From contig NZ_CP009576.1 in assembly GCF_000763495.1 (NCBI RefSeq), forward strand, positions 1,002,001-1,066,000: a DNA stretch of 64,000 nucleotides. The letters run 5' to 3'. A program made the position numbers and the translations under genes. Positions 8,915 through 17,493 of this stretch are shown here, piece after piece. Under the pieces are notes generated by a model. That model was not told the DNA's origin. It searched no databases and saw only the letters and a program-made list of their open reading frames with translations. Origin of the DNA: Listeria ivanovii subsp. londoniensis (GTDB taxonomy: Bacteria; Bacillota; Bacilli; Lactobacillales; Listeriaceae). Position 1 is the first letter of the stretch. Every line of letters starts with the position of its first letter.

Positions 8915-9219
8915 GCAGCTACTTGTTTGTATTGTAAATAAAATGAACTGTGCCAAAAAGAGAAAATTTATAGTGAAGTAACTCCCTGGTTATTAGTGAA
9001 TCCTTTATAATATCCAATATATAAATAGAACCAAAAGCAGACCTCCATGGAAAAAATGGTTGCGTTCTTTTGGTTCTAATAATAAAAGAAAATAACTAGC
9101 GTAGTGACAAGTAAATATCATGTGTTGCTACTTATTTCTGATGGGAACTAGCCTGTAAATCAATCGCTTTATCATATAATAGCAACTGGACAAAACGGAG
9201 GCGCATCTATAGTCCTCCT
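8915..9219. other. Gene-free stretch with a long inverted repeat
   Basis: No convincing gene. The main structure is an 11-base perfect inverted repeat AGAACCAAAAG / CTTTTGGTTCT (9027-9037 and 9067-9077) whose loop can pair further around CCAT/ATGG. It is not followed by a T-run, so it is not a standard terminator. Near 9198-9219 GGAGG/CCTCC can form a short hairpin after the minus-strand DUF1294 gene. Confidence 0.5.
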
Positions 9220-9477
9220 TTAATATACCCACCAAATAACTACACCAACAGTCCAAACCATCGCTAGCGGAACAAGAATCCGGAACTTTGTTTTTTGTGT
9301 TTTATGATGAAAAAGTTGCATCGACATCCAACTGCCGAATGCTCCGCCGAGAAACGCTGTAAGAAGAAGGGCAGATTCTGGGATACGGTAGGCATGCTTG
9401 ATTGCTTTTCGTTTATCAATAGCGAACATTAGAAATGAAATAACTGTCATCGCGATGAAATAAATCGTTAAAACCAT
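9220..9477 (-). CDS. DUF1294 small membrane protein
   Basis: 85-residue protein with three hydrophobic segments of the DUF1294 family: FAIDKRKA after the first helix, the small-residue segment FLGGAFGSWMSM, and the conserved HHKTQKTKFR loop before the last helix. The start ATG at 9477 follows GGGGGAGTTAATC; a longer reading frame upstream lacks a binding site. It is divergent from ridA. Function is not established. Confidence 0.8.
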   Translation of the reverse strand: MVLTIYFIAMTVISFLMFAIDKRKAIKHAYRIPESALLLTAFLGGAFGSWMSMQLFHHKTQKTKFRILVPLAMVWTVGVVIWWVY

Positions 9478-9496
9478 GATTAACTCCCCCTTTAAA

Positions 9497-9525
9497 TTGC
9501 TAAAATAAACTTTATTGATTAGAAT
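9497..9525 (+). promoter_or_regulatory. Promoter of ridA
   Basis: TTGCTA and TAGAAT are separated by 17 bases, ending 32 bases before the ridA start codon. Confidence 0.5.
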
Positions 9526-9557
9526 AAAAGCATACCACAAAAGAAAGCAGGGATAAA

Positions 9558-9935
9558 ATGGCAAAGGAAATTATTCAAACAAATAATGCGCCAAAAGCAC
9601 TCGGACCTTATTCACAAGCGGTAAAAGTAAATAATTTTATTTTTACATCTGGACAGCTTGGAATTAATCCGGAAACAAAAGAATTAGCTGAGGGAGCGGT
9701 TAAACAAGCAGAACAAGCCTTTCAAAATCTTTCCGCTGTATTAGAAGAAGCGGGATCAGGACTAGATAAAATTATCAAGGCCACGGTTTTTTTCAAAGAT
9801 TTAAACCAATTTACAGCAGTTAATGAAGTATATGCGACATTCTTTTCCAATGATTTCCCAGCTAGAAGTGCTTTCCAAGTAGCGAAATTACCCCTCGATG
9901 CTGAAATTGAAATCGAAGTTGTCGCAGAAGCATAA
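9558..9935 (+). CDS. ridA: RidA-family enamine/imine deaminase
   Basis: 125-residue trimeric RidA (YjgF/YER057c/UK114) protein, which hydrolyses reactive 2-aminoacrylate-type enamines released by pyridoxal-phosphate enzymes. The family signature is clear: GPYSQAV near residue 17, FTSGQLG near 30, the arginine-containing FPARSAFQV that holds the substrate carboxylate, and the C-terminal EIEVVA. Length is that of the family. AGCAGGGAT precedes the ATG. It appears to be a single-gene unit. Confidence 0.92.
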   Translation: MAKEIIQTNNAPKALGPYSQAVKVNNFIFTSGQLGINPETKELAEGAVKQAEQAFQNLSAVLEEAGSGLDKIIKATVFFKDLNQFTAVNEVYATFFSNDFPARSAFQVAKLPLDAEIEIEVVAEA

Positions 9936-9950
9936 ATATTCAGAAAAAAT

Positions 9951-9980
9951 TTGACAATCAATTAGACGAAACGATATAAT
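9951..9980 (+). promoter_or_regulatory. Promoter of the SAM-riboswitch transcript
   Basis: Consensus TTGACA and TATAAT boxes with an 18-base spacer, 21 bases before the first aptamer stem. Confidence 0.75.
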
Positions 9981-10001
9981 AATAATCAATTACATAGCAA
10001 C

Positions 10002-10095
10002 TTATCAAGAAAGGTGGAGGGTTCTGGCCCAATGAAACCTTGGCAACCGGAGTTTTCACGGTGCCAAATCCAGCAGATAATACTGATAGATAAGG
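10002..10095 (+). promoter_or_regulatory. SAM-I (S-box) riboswitch aptamer
   Basis: The core S-box sequences are present in order: TTATCAAGA, GGTGGAGGG, CTGGCCC, ATGAAACC, GGCAACC, GGTGCCAA, CCAGCAGAT and GATAAGGC closing helix P1. Binding of S-adenosylmethionine is expected to favour the downstream terminator, turning off the methionine-synthesis gene when SAM is plentiful. Confidence 0.95.
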
Positions 10096-10117
10096 CATGC
10101 GAATCAGGTAAATTTCT

Positions 10118-10156
10118 CTTTCCCTCAAAAGCTGTCTTTTAAGGGGAAGTTTTTTT
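10118..10156 (+). terminator. Terminator of the SAM riboswitch
   Basis: A 14-base stem CTTTCCCTCAAAAG / CTTTTAAGGGGAAG with one mismatch, a CTGT loop and seven T. It is the expression platform of the S-box upstream. Confidence 0.9.
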
Positions 10157-10190
10157 GTACATAAAAATAACTAGAATTGAGGCGAACAAA

Positions 10191-11294
10191 ATGAAACAAG
10201 TAGCACCATTTTATGCAGACCATGTAGGAAGTATTTTACGGACAAAGGCGATTAAAGATGCACGAAGCAAATTCGCGGCAGGCGAAATTTCAGCGAAAGA
10301 ACTACGCAAAATCGAAAATACAGAAATCAACTATATTGTTAAGAAACAAAAAGAAGTTGGGCTAAAAGCAATCACGGATGGAGAATTCCGCCGAGCATGG
10401 TGGCATTTTGATTTCCTGGAAAATTTGGATGGGGTAGAAGGATACGATGCAGCAGGTGGAATTCAGTTTAGCCAAGTGCAAACAAAATCGCATTCGGTGA
10501 AAATTACGGGTGCCATTGATTTTACGACACATCCTTTTATTGCTGATTTTCAGTTTTTAAAAGAAGCCGTTGGTACGGATCATGTGGCAAAGCAAACTAT
10601 TCCAAGCCCAGCAATGCTTCATTATCGCGGGGATATTGAATATCAGCCATATCTGGATAATCCGGAAAAGTTTGCTAGTGATTTAGCAAAAGCATATCAA
10701 AAAGCAATTCAGGCCTTTTATAACGCCGGTTGTCGCTATTTGCAATTAGATGATACTTCTTGGAGTTATTTATGCTCAGATAAACAGCGAGAAGTAGTTC
10801 GGGAACGTGGTTTTGACCCAGATGCCCTACAAGAAACATACAAAAAATTAATTAATGAAGCAGTGAAAAATAAACCAGCAGATATGGTTATTACAATGCA
10901 CATTTGCCGGGGAAATTTCCGTTCTACTTGGATCGCTTCTGGTGGCTATGGTCCAGTAGCGGAAACTTTATTTAGTAACCTAAATATTGATGGCTTCTTT
11001 TTGGAATATGATAACGAGCGATCCGGTGATTTTGCGCCTTTAAAATATGTTAATCGAGCGGATCTTAAAATTGTCCTTGGCTTGATTACATCCAAAACTG
11101 GCGAATTAGAAGACGCGGAATTAATCAAAGCACGTATTAAGGAAGCGAGTGAAATGGTTCCACTTAAACAATTACGACTTAGCCCACAATGCGGCTTCGC
11201 TTCTACGGAAGAAGGAAATATTTTAACGGAAGAAGAGCAATGGGAAAAATTACGTTACATCGTTAAAATTGCAAAAGATGTTTGGGGTGATTAA
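10191..11294 (+). CDS. MetE C-terminal-domain methyltransferase (YxjG/YxjH type)
   Basis: 367-residue protein equal to the catalytic C-terminal half of cobalamin-independent methionine synthase, without the N-terminal folate half. It most resembles B. subtilis YxjG/YxjH, which are S-box controlled and act in methionine synthesis or recycling. The zinc ligands are visible: His and Cys in MHICRGNFRS and Cys in LSPQCGFAS. DHVGSILR near the N-terminus and GEFRRAWWHFDF are family segments. The start is the ATG at 10191 with GAGG nine bases upstream; an earlier TTG lies inside the terminator T-run. The only gene before the next terminator, it is controlled by the riboswitch just upstream. The methyl donor is not certain. 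Confidence 0.9.
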   Translation: MKQVAPFYADHVGSILRTKAIKDARSKFAAGEISAKELRKIENTEINYIVKKQKEVGLKAITDGEFRRAWWHFDFLENLDGVEGYDAAGGIQFSQVQTKSHSVKITGAIDFTTHPFIADFQFLKEAVGTDHVAKQTIPSPAMLHYRGDIEYQPYLDNPEKFASDLAKAYQKAIQAFYNAGCRYLQLDDTSWSYLCSDKQREVVRERGFDPDALQETYKKLINEAVKNKPADMVITMHICRGNFRSTWIASGGYGPVAETLFSNLNIDGFFLEYDNERSGDFAPLKYVNRADLKIVLGLITSKTGELEDAELIKARIKEASEMVPLKQLRLSPQCGFASTEEGNILTEEEQWEKLRYIVKIAKDVWGD

Positions 11295-11301
11295 ATAAGT
11301 G

Positions 11302-11339
11302 AAAGAACTAGTTGAAAGTTTTCAGTTAGTTCTTTTTTT
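11302..11339 (+). terminator. Terminator after the methyltransferase gene
   Basis: AAAGAACTA / TTAGTTCTTT stem extended by GAAA/TTTC, followed by a run of seven T. Confidence 0.8.
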
Positions 11340-11364
11340 ATCTTTACAAATAGGACGGTTAGCG

Positions 11365-11382
11365 CTAGAATAAGTGTTCTAG
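11365..11382 (+). promoter_or_regulatory. Palindrome before the UvrC-like gene (possible operator)
   Basis: CTAGAATAAGTGTTCTAG has perfect six-base arms and ends next to the AAGGAGG binding site. It resembles a degenerate LexA box (GAAN..GTTC) and would sit where a repressor could block transcription; alternatively it is a hairpin that affects translation. LexA control is inference. Confidence 0.35.
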
Positions 11383-11397
11383 AAGGAGGCTATTCCT

Positions 11398-12498
11398 TTG
11401 AACACTCAATTACAACAAAAATTAACATTACTGCCTGAATCGCCTGGATGTTATATATATAAAGATGAAAATCAAGAAATTCTCTACATTGGTAAATCAA
11501 AATGCTTAAAAAACCGAGTAAAGTCTTATTTTACTGGCAAACAAGTTGGCAAAACAGCGCGACTCGTCCGGCAAATTCGCGATTTGGAACTCATTATTAC
11601 AAGTTCTGAAAAAGAAGCATTGCTGCTCGAAATGATTTTAATTCAAAAATACCAACCGCCTTTTAATAGACAATTAAAGGAAGGGCCAAGTTATCCCTAT
11701 ATCAAAATTACCAATGAGAAAAATCCGCACATTGAAGTAGTTGTTGAAACAAAAGCAGATGGGGCACACTATTTTGGCCCTTATCCAGGTCGATATTCTG
11801 CAAGACAAACCGCGATGTTAATCGAAAAGTTATATCCATTATGTAGATGCGACGGAAAACCAGGTCGCCCGTGTTTGTACTATCATCTAGGTCTTTGCTT
11901 AGGCCCATGCCAAGCCGAAATCGCCCCAGCTGTGTATCAAGCACAAATTCAAAAAATCACTCGGTTTTTAGAAGGCGATGTCAAAGCGGTCAAAACCAAA
12001 CTGACACAAGACATGCAAGTTGCGACTGAAAAACTACAATTTGAAAGAGCTGCGGAACTTCGTGATACCATCCAAGCCATTAATGAAACCATTGAAAAGC
12101 AGCATATTATTTTCCCAGGGTTAAAAAACCGTGATCTCATCGGTTGTTACGAACAAGATAATCATTTAAGTGTTTTTGTCTTTTTCGTTCGAAATGGTGC
12201 AATCAATGGAACCAAATGGCACGTTTTTGAAATCCAAAAGTCGCTTCAAGAAGATTTGGCAGACTTTATCAATCAATTTTATCAGGATCCAAACAATATC
12301 CAACCAAAAGAGTTGCTGATTGCAGAAAAAATAGATAAAATGTCTTTGTCAGCCTCACTTCAAAAAGTAACATCCTTTCCACAAAAAGGCGGGAAAAAGA
12401 AACAAATAAATTTAGCAGTCGAAAATGCCAAGAGTACCTATATCGCTTATGCCAAAATGAAAGAATATGATTTCGAAAACCAATTACACAATAGTTAG
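11398..12498 (+). CDS. Short UvrC paralogue (GIY-YIG + UVR, no C-terminal nuclease)
   Basis: 366-residue protein similar to the N-terminal part of excinuclease subunit UvrC, which is normally about 600 residues. Residues 12-90 are the GIY-YIG nuclease (GCYIYKDENQEILYIGKS), residues about 145-172 contain the four cysteines (CRCDG..C..C..GPC) corresponding to the UvrC iron-sulphur site, and residues about 195-230 form the UVR helical hairpin that in UvrC contacts UvrB. The RNase H-like endonuclease and the helix-hairpin-helix tail are absent; an unassigned 120-residue region follows UVR. Such a protein could make only the 3' incision, as E. coli Cho does. The start is TTG with AAGGAGG nine bases upstream. 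Monocistronic, between terminators. Confidence 0.85.
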   Translation: MNTQLQQKLTLLPESPGCYIYKDENQEILYIGKSKCLKNRVKSYFTGKQVGKTARLVRQIRDLELIITSSEKEALLLEMILIQKYQPPFNRQLKEGPSYPYIKITNEKNPHIEVVVETKADGAHYFGPYPGRYSARQTAMLIEKLYPLCRCDGKPGRPCLYYHLGLCLGPCQAEIAPAVYQAQIQKITRFLEGDVKAVKTKLTQDMQVATEKLQFERAAELRDTIQAINETIEKQHIIFPGLKNRDLIGCYEQDNHLSVFVFFVRNGAINGTKWHVFEIQKSLQEDLADFINQFYQDPNNIQPKELLIAEKIDKMSLSASLQKVTSFPQKGGKKKQINLAVENAKSTYIAYAKMKEYDFENQLHNS

Positions 12499-12530
12499 AA
12501 GCTAGCTTTCACTGATTAGCTTCTTTCTTA
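12497..12530 (+). terminator. Terminator of the UvrC-like gene
   Basis: AGAAGCTA / TAGCTTCT stem with a T-rich tail, overlapping the stop codon. Confidence 0.65.
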
Positions 12531-12667
12531 TGTTGTGTTGAAAATCTTATCGCAAATAACTATGGTCAATAATGTACCCTTATGGTAAAATCTTACGAGG
12601 ACGGAAAAATTCAATGCTACATAAAATAATTAATTATAGCTAAACATATATAAAGGGAGGACAAAAT

Positions 12668-14110
12668 ATGAAGAAATTTTCACGCTTCATACTTACAATG
12701 GCGATCGCTTGTGTGGCCATGTTTATTTTCACAGGAAACGGGTTACATGCCAAAGCGGCAGAAGAAACTTACTTAATTGGGACTGACACCACTTTTGCCC
12801 CTTTTGAATTTGAAAAAGATGGAAAACATGTTGGGATTGATATGGATATCCTGAAAGCCATTGCCAAAGATCAAAATTTTAAATACGAAATTAAAGCAAT
12901 GGGATTTAATGCAGCAGTTCAAGCACTTGAAGCTAACCAAGTAGATGGTGTTATCGCTGGGATGAGTATTACAGACGAGCGAAAACAAAAATTCGATTTC
13001 TCTGATCCGTATTTTGATTCCGGTGTTGTTATGGGAATCCTGAAAGATAACGACAAAATTAAAAATTATGATGACTTAAAAGGGAAAAAAGTTGCTGTTA
13101 AAACAGGGACAGAAGGTTATGCCTTCGCAGAAAAAATAAAAGATAAATACGGTTTTGAAATTGTTGTATTTGACGATTCAGCCCAAATGTATGATGACGT
13201 TAAAACAAGAAATTCTGTCGCATGTTTCGATGATTATCCAGTACTCGCTTATGGTGTTCAAACAGGCAATGGGTTAAAAATCGTAACGGAAAAAGAAAAG
13301 GGGAATTCTTATGGATTTGCAGTTAACAAAGGCAAAAACAAAGAACTCTTAGAAAAATTCAACGCCGGTCTAGTGAACATTAAAGCAAGTGGCGAGTATG
13401 ACGAAATTCTTGAAAATTATTTAGGAAAAGATGCAGTAAAAGAAAATACAACAGAAAAAGGTTTTATGGGAATTATTAAATCTTCTTGGCCGGCACTTTT
13501 AGCTGGGATGTGGCTAACAATCAGACTAGCTGTTGTTTCACTAATTATTGCTTTTATAATTGGGATTACATTTGGCTTTATGAAAGTAAGTAACAGCAAA
13601 ATTTTACGGGGCATTGCGACTGTTTATGTAGACATTTTCCGTGGAACACCTTTAATCGTTCAAGCATTTTTCTTCTACTTTGGTATTCCAGCCGCGCTTG
13701 ATTTTAGGATGCCAGTATTCTTAGCCGGTGTCATTGCCCTAAGCTTGAATGCAGGTGCCTATATGGTCGAAATCGTTCGTGGAGGAATTCAATCCGTCGA
13801 CAAAGGACAAATGGAAGCTGCACGAAGTCTTGGTTTACCACACAAAAAAGCAATGTTAAAAGTTGTATTGCCACAAGCCATTCGGATGATGATTCCGTCC
13901 TTTATCAATCAGTTCGTTATCACGCTAAAAGACACCTCGATTATGTCGGCAATCGGACTAGTTGAATTAACACAATCCGGAAAAATTATTATGGCGCGTA
14001 CGTTCGAAAGTACCTGGACATGGCTCATTATTGGAATCATGTATCTAATCGTCATTACTATTTTAACCAAAGTGTCGGATCGTTTAGAAAGGAGGGTACG
14101 AAATGACTAA
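12668..14110 (+). CDS. Glutamine-type ABC transporter, fused substrate-binding protein and permease
   Basis: 480-residue fusion. Residues 1-31 are a signal peptide ending at AKA-A, residues about 36-255 a type II periplasmic-binding-protein domain ([20 protein letters not shown] opens it, and [18 protein letters not shown] is a family signature), and residues 275-480 an amino-acid permease with the HisM/GlnP EAA loop [15 protein letters not shown]. Tethering the binding domain to the permease is known for GlnPQ systems. GGGAGG precedes the ATG. The next gene, encoding the ATPase, starts eight bases before this stop, so the two are translationally coupled. The substrate is likely glutamine or another polar amino acid. 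Confidence 0.9.
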   Translation: MKKFSRFILTMAIACVAMFIFTGNGLHAKAAEETYLIGTDTTFAPFEFEKDGKHVGIDMDILKAIAKDQNFKYEIKAMGFNAAVQALEANQVDGVIAGMSITDERKQKFDFSDPYFDSGVVMGILKDNDKIKNYDDLKGKKVAVKTGTEGYAFAEKIKDKYGFEIVVFDDSAQMYDDVKTRNSVACFDDYPVLAYGVQTGNGLKIVTEKEKGNSYGFAVNKGKNKELLEKFNAGLVNIKASGEYDEILENYLGKDAVKENTTEKGFMGIIKSSWPALLAGMWLTIRLAVVSLIIAFIIGITFGFMKVSNSKILRGIATVYVDIFRGTPLIVQAFFFYFGIPAALDFRMPVFLAGVIALSLNAGAYMVEIVRGGIQSVDKGQMEAARSLGLPHKKAMLKVVLPQAIRMMIPSFINQFVITLKDTSIMSAIGLVELTQSGKIIMARTFESTWTWLIIGIMYLIVITILTKVSDRLERRVRND

Positions 14111-14831
14111 ACTCAAAGTAACCGGACTTAAAAAAAGTTTTGGGGCGAATGAAGTGCTAAAAGGCATTGATATCGAAGTGAAAGAAGGCGAAGTGGTTTG
14201 CGTAATTGGGCCATCTGGTTCCGGAAAAAGCACCTTCCTTCGCTGCATGAACAACTTAGAAGAAATTACAGCCGGAGAAATCATTGTCGATGATTTTAAC
14301 ATTACTGATAAAAAAGTAGATATTAACAAAGTACGCGAAAATATCGGAATGGTGTTTCAACATTTTAACCTATTCCCACATTTATCCGTCTTAGAAAATA
14401 TCACGCTTGCTCCGGTAGAACTGAAAAAAATGGATAAAGAAGCGGCGAAAAGCAATGCGCTTCGTTTATTAGAACAAGTGGGTCTAAAAGAAAAAGCAGA
14501 TGAATACCCAAGTCAACTTTCTGGGGGGCAAAAACAACGGGTTGCGATTGCTAGAGCTCTTGCAATGGATCCAGATATTATGCTATTCGATGAACCAACC
14601 TCTGCACTCGATCCAGAAATGGTCGGAGAAGTACTAGCCGTTATGAAAGAATTAGCTAAACGTGGAATGACCATGATGATCGTCACACACGAAATGGGAT
14701 TTGCTCGTGAAGTTGGCGATCGGGTTATCTTTATGGATGGTGGCTATATCGTTGAAGAAGGTAAACCAGCAGATATATTTGACCATCCAACAAATCAAAG
14801 AACGATTAGCTTTTTAGATAAAGTTTTGTAA
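14103..14831 (+). CDS. Amino-acid ABC transporter ATP-binding protein (GlnQ-like)
   Basis: 242-residue ATPase of the polar amino-acid ABC family. Walker A is GPSGSGKST, the Q-loop [15 protein letters not shown], the signature LSGGQKQR, Walker [12 protein letters not shown], and the switch histidine lies in VTHEMGFA. Its start overlaps the fused permease gene by eight bases, and GAAAGGAGG lies just before. Together the two genes encode a complete importer. A terminator follows. Confidence 0.93.
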   Translation: MTKLKVTGLKKSFGANEVLKGIDIEVKEGEVVCVIGPSGSGKSTFLRCMNNLEEITAGEIIVDDFNITDKKVDINKVRENIGMVFQHFNLFPHLSVLENITLAPVELKKMDKEAAKSNALRLLEQVGLKEKADEYPSQLSGGQKQRVAIARALAMDPDIMLFDEPTSALDPEMVGEVLAVMKELAKRGMTMMIVTHEMGFAREVGDRVIFMDGGYIVEEGKPADIFDHPTNQRTISFLDKVL

Positions 14832-14845
14832 AAAAATAATCACTA

Positions 14846-14893
14846 AAAACAGAAATTCTCTTTAGTAACCAATAGAGAATTTCTGTTTTTTTG
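14846..14893 (+). terminator. Terminator of the glutamine-type ABC operon
   Basis: AAAACAGAAATTCTCT / AGAGAATTTCTGTTTT stem with a 14-base loop and T-run. Confidence 0.9.
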
Positions 14894-15183
14894 GTCTGAA
14901 ACAGTACATCTAGAAAAAAATAATGACTAAAAAAAATAAGATTCAAGCTGCTTTATTAGGAAAAAAGTCTATTTTTAGACAAAAATAAAAGTTTGGAATG
15001 GCTCAGTACCAACGATTTATAATTTTATATATTCGCTATAAATATACTTTCACGTTTTTGACACAATATAATTTTTTTCTTTTATACAATGATTCATTTT
15101 ACTTGGGGGTCGTTTATAATAATTTTGTATCGAATGATGCATTTATTGAAGCAACCTATTTTATACTACAAGGAGATTGGAAC

Positions 15184-17205
15184 ATGAAGAAAATATTTAA
15201 GCTTTTAGTCATTATTTGTGTTGTGATTGTCAGTGCAGTTCCGTTCAGCACTTTTGCAAAAGAAACGGATGCTACTGATATAGAACAAGAAACTACAGCT
15301 TTAAAAGGGGATAATTTGGAAACGACTACTCCAGATAATCAAACAGAAATAAAAGACGAGTCAACTGCAACAGAAGACAAAGCTAAAGAAACTAAAAGTA
15401 AAACAGAAAGTGGCACAAAAGAAACCAACTTTCAAACAACAAGTAAGACCGAAAGTGACGCAAAAGAAACATCCGAACCAAGATTAATGGCTGGTGATGC
15501 TACTGAGACCAATTTAATTCCAGATGCTAATTTAAGAGCAACCATTAATACAAAATTGGGAAAACCAAGTGATTATATGCCAACGGAAGCTGAGTTGGGA
15601 AATTTAAGCGGAAGCTTGGATTTAAGAAATACAACTTATACAACCCTCAATGGTTTACAGTATTTAAAAAAAGTCATGGCACTACAAACAGTTGGGATTA
15701 CAGCACCAGATGAGGATTTATCTTATATCGCTCAAATGAGTAGTTTGATTTTTTTACAAATCAATACTAGTAGCTTTAAAACAACTGCAGGACTTGAACC
15801 ACTTACTAGCTTAAGATCATTTCAATGGACTAACAATGGCCAACAGGAATCAGGTACAGGTTCAGGCAATGAAATGGGTGGTAGTTTAGATCCTAGAACT
15901 GCCTATGATTTTTCATTTGTAACAAATAATACTACTTTGAGATCTTTAGAAATTGAGGGGGTATATTCCGTTGATCCAAAATATAGCTTCTTAAGTGAAT
16001 TACCTGAATTGGATCATGTAAGCATTACTGTTTCTAATATGAATGATATTTCATCGCTTGCAGGATTAGACAAATTAACTTATCTTAATGTAAATGCAAA
16101 TTATATTAGTGATTTATCTCCACTAAAAGATCACCCTGTTTATAAGGATATAAGTGCAGGTTCTCAAGTAGTTGTTCTACCTGAAAGAGACGTATATCAA
16201 GGTGATAGTTTAACCATTAATAAACCGATTAAACCTGATACATCAGCAATTGAATATACGCTTCCTGCGAATCCAGTTACTTCGATTGATGGAGATACAA
16301 TTGTCATGTCCAATGTTACAAATGATTGTATCGTGAATTATCGATTATATAATTATGAAACTGGGGAAAATGATATTTCTACTCCAGGCGTTATGATGGA
16401 CTTTACGAGTACCGGATTTTCAGCTACTGGTCAATTTAACGGACAAATCATCCAGCCAATCAATGTAAAAGCTCCAGCAGTGGATGCAGCCCCAGTTACT
16501 GTGAAATATGTAGATGAAAGTGGAACAAAGCTAGCAGATGATACAATTTTAAACGGTAAAGTCGATGAAACTTATAACACTACTGCCAAAACAATCGAAA
16601 ACTATCAACTGAAAGAAACGCCTGCGAATCAAACCGGTACTTTCACTTCAGAGCCTCAAACAGTCACTTATATTTATACGTTAAACGATGGGGCGCCGGT
16701 TACAGTCAAATATGTAGATGAAAATGGTCAAAATATAGCACCTACAGATACGTTAACTGGAAAAATTGGTACTGCTTACCAAACAAGTGAAAAAATGATT
16801 GACGGTTATAAACTAACCAAAACGCCAACGAATGCATCTGGAGTTTTTGGAGTTGATGCGCAAATAGTCACATATGAGTATGAAAAAGAAACCAACATTG
16901 ATCCAATTAATCCAGTAGATCCAGTAGACCCAGTAGACCCAGTAGACCCAGTAGACCCAGTAGACCCAGCAGATCCAGCAGACCCAACAGATCCAGCAAA
17001 TCCTATTAATCCAATAAGCCCAGCTGATCCTGTTAAGCCAAATGATCCAACGAATCCACTTAATCCTACTTCTGATCCAGCTGTAGTTAAAGCAACAGAA
17101 AAAACTAACTTGCCTCACACCGGTGATACAACAAATCATTCCATGGGCTTAACGCTGGGAAGTTTGTTCCTTGTGTCGGGAGTTATTTTACTAAGAAGAA
17201 AGTGA
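15184..17205 (+). CDS. LPXTG-anchored LRR/MucBP surface protein (internalin-like), copy 1
   Basis: 673-residue cell-wall protein. Residues 1-26 are a signal peptide (ends TFAKE); 27-105 are a Thr/Lys/Glu-rich stalk; about 115-310 hold an LRR cap and irregular leucine-rich repeats (clearest: LDKLTYLNVNANYISDLSPL); an Ig-like region follows; about 440-565 are two MucBP modules, each starting APVTVKYVDE; then a Pro-Asp repeat, the sortase A motif LPHTG, a hydrophobic segment and RRK. The ATG at 15184 has AAGGAG; an open frame 62 codons longer has no binding site and no signal peptide. A TTGACA box lies at 15058 and TATAAT at 15115. It is a tandem paralogue of the next gene. MucBP domains suggest mucin or glycan binding; the ligand is unknown. 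Confidence 0.88.
   Translation: MKKIFKLLVIICVVIVSAVPFSTFAKETDATDIEQETTALKGDNLETTTPDNQTEIKDESTATEDKAKETKSKTESGTKETNFQTTSKTESDAKETSEPRLMAGDATETNLIPDANLRATINTKLGKPSDYMPTEAELGNLSGSLDLRNTTYTTLNGLQYLKKVMALQTVGITAPDEDLSYIAQMSSLIFLQINTSSFKTTAGLEPLTSLRSFQWTNNGQQESGTGSGNEMGGSLDPRTAYDFSFVTNNTTLRSLEIEGVYSVDPKYSFLSELPELDHVSITVSNMNDISSLAGLDKLTYLNVNANYISDLSPLKDHPVYKDISAGSQVVVLPERDVYQGDSLTINKPIKPDTSAIEYTLPANPVTSIDGDTIVMSNVTNDCIVNYRLYNYETGENDISTPGVMMDFTSTGFSATGQFNGQIIQPINVKAPAVDAAPVTVKYVDESGTKLADDTILNGKVDETYNTTAKTIENYQLKETPANQTGTFTSEPQTVTYIYTLNDGAPVTVKYVDENGQNIAPTDTLTGKIGTAYQTSEKMIDGYKLTKTPTNASGVFGVDAQIVTYEYEKETNIDPINPVDPVDPVDPVDPVDPVDPADPADPTDPANPINPISPADPVKPNDPTNPLNPTSDPAVVKATEKTNLPHTGDTTNHSMGLTLGSLFLVSGVILLRRK
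16900..17075 (+). repeat. Pro-Asp coding repeat (wall-spanning segment)
   Basis: Units of six to nine bases encode repeated Asp-Pro-Val, then Asp-Pro-Ala and Asn-Pro. Six consecutive copies of CCAGTAGAC-like units make it prone to slippage and length variation. Confidence 0.85.
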
Positions 17206-17218
17206 ACATCTAATTTTC

Positions 17219-17253
17219 AAAAGAAGGGCTGAAAAGTCTCAGCTCTTCTTTTA
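17219..17253 (+). terminator. Terminator between the two LRR genes
   Basis: AAAAGAAGGGCTGA / TCAGCTCTTCTTTT stem with a six-base loop. The following 240 bases to the next start contain only leader sequence and a TTGACA box at about 17454. Confidence 0.75.
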
Positions 17254-17493
17254 AAGTTATAAATGAAACTCCAAAGCTTGAAGGAATACTAAGCCTAGCC
17301 TTGCGGTGAGAACGCCAGCTAAAAGAAGCAACTACATCAGAATTTTTTTTGCAAAAATGTGAAAAATCATTTGTTCAAACATTCACAAAATTCGTTTTTC
17401 AGAATCAGTTAGGACTACTTCTCTAGCTGTTGATATAAAAGCAACTTCCTCTTTTGACAAAAAACAGAGTACATATTACAAGGAGAATGGAAA

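Noticed and set aside
9027-9077. Hairpin considered as terminator of the Cof-type phosphatase gene
   Set aside because: It lies more than 110 bases after the stop and lacks a T-run on either strand.
16813-17139. Minus-strand open frame rich in Trp, Ile, Cys and Asn
   Set aside because: It is the antisense of the Pro-Asp repeat and linker of the first LRR protein; no start site, and composition is an artefact of the repeat.
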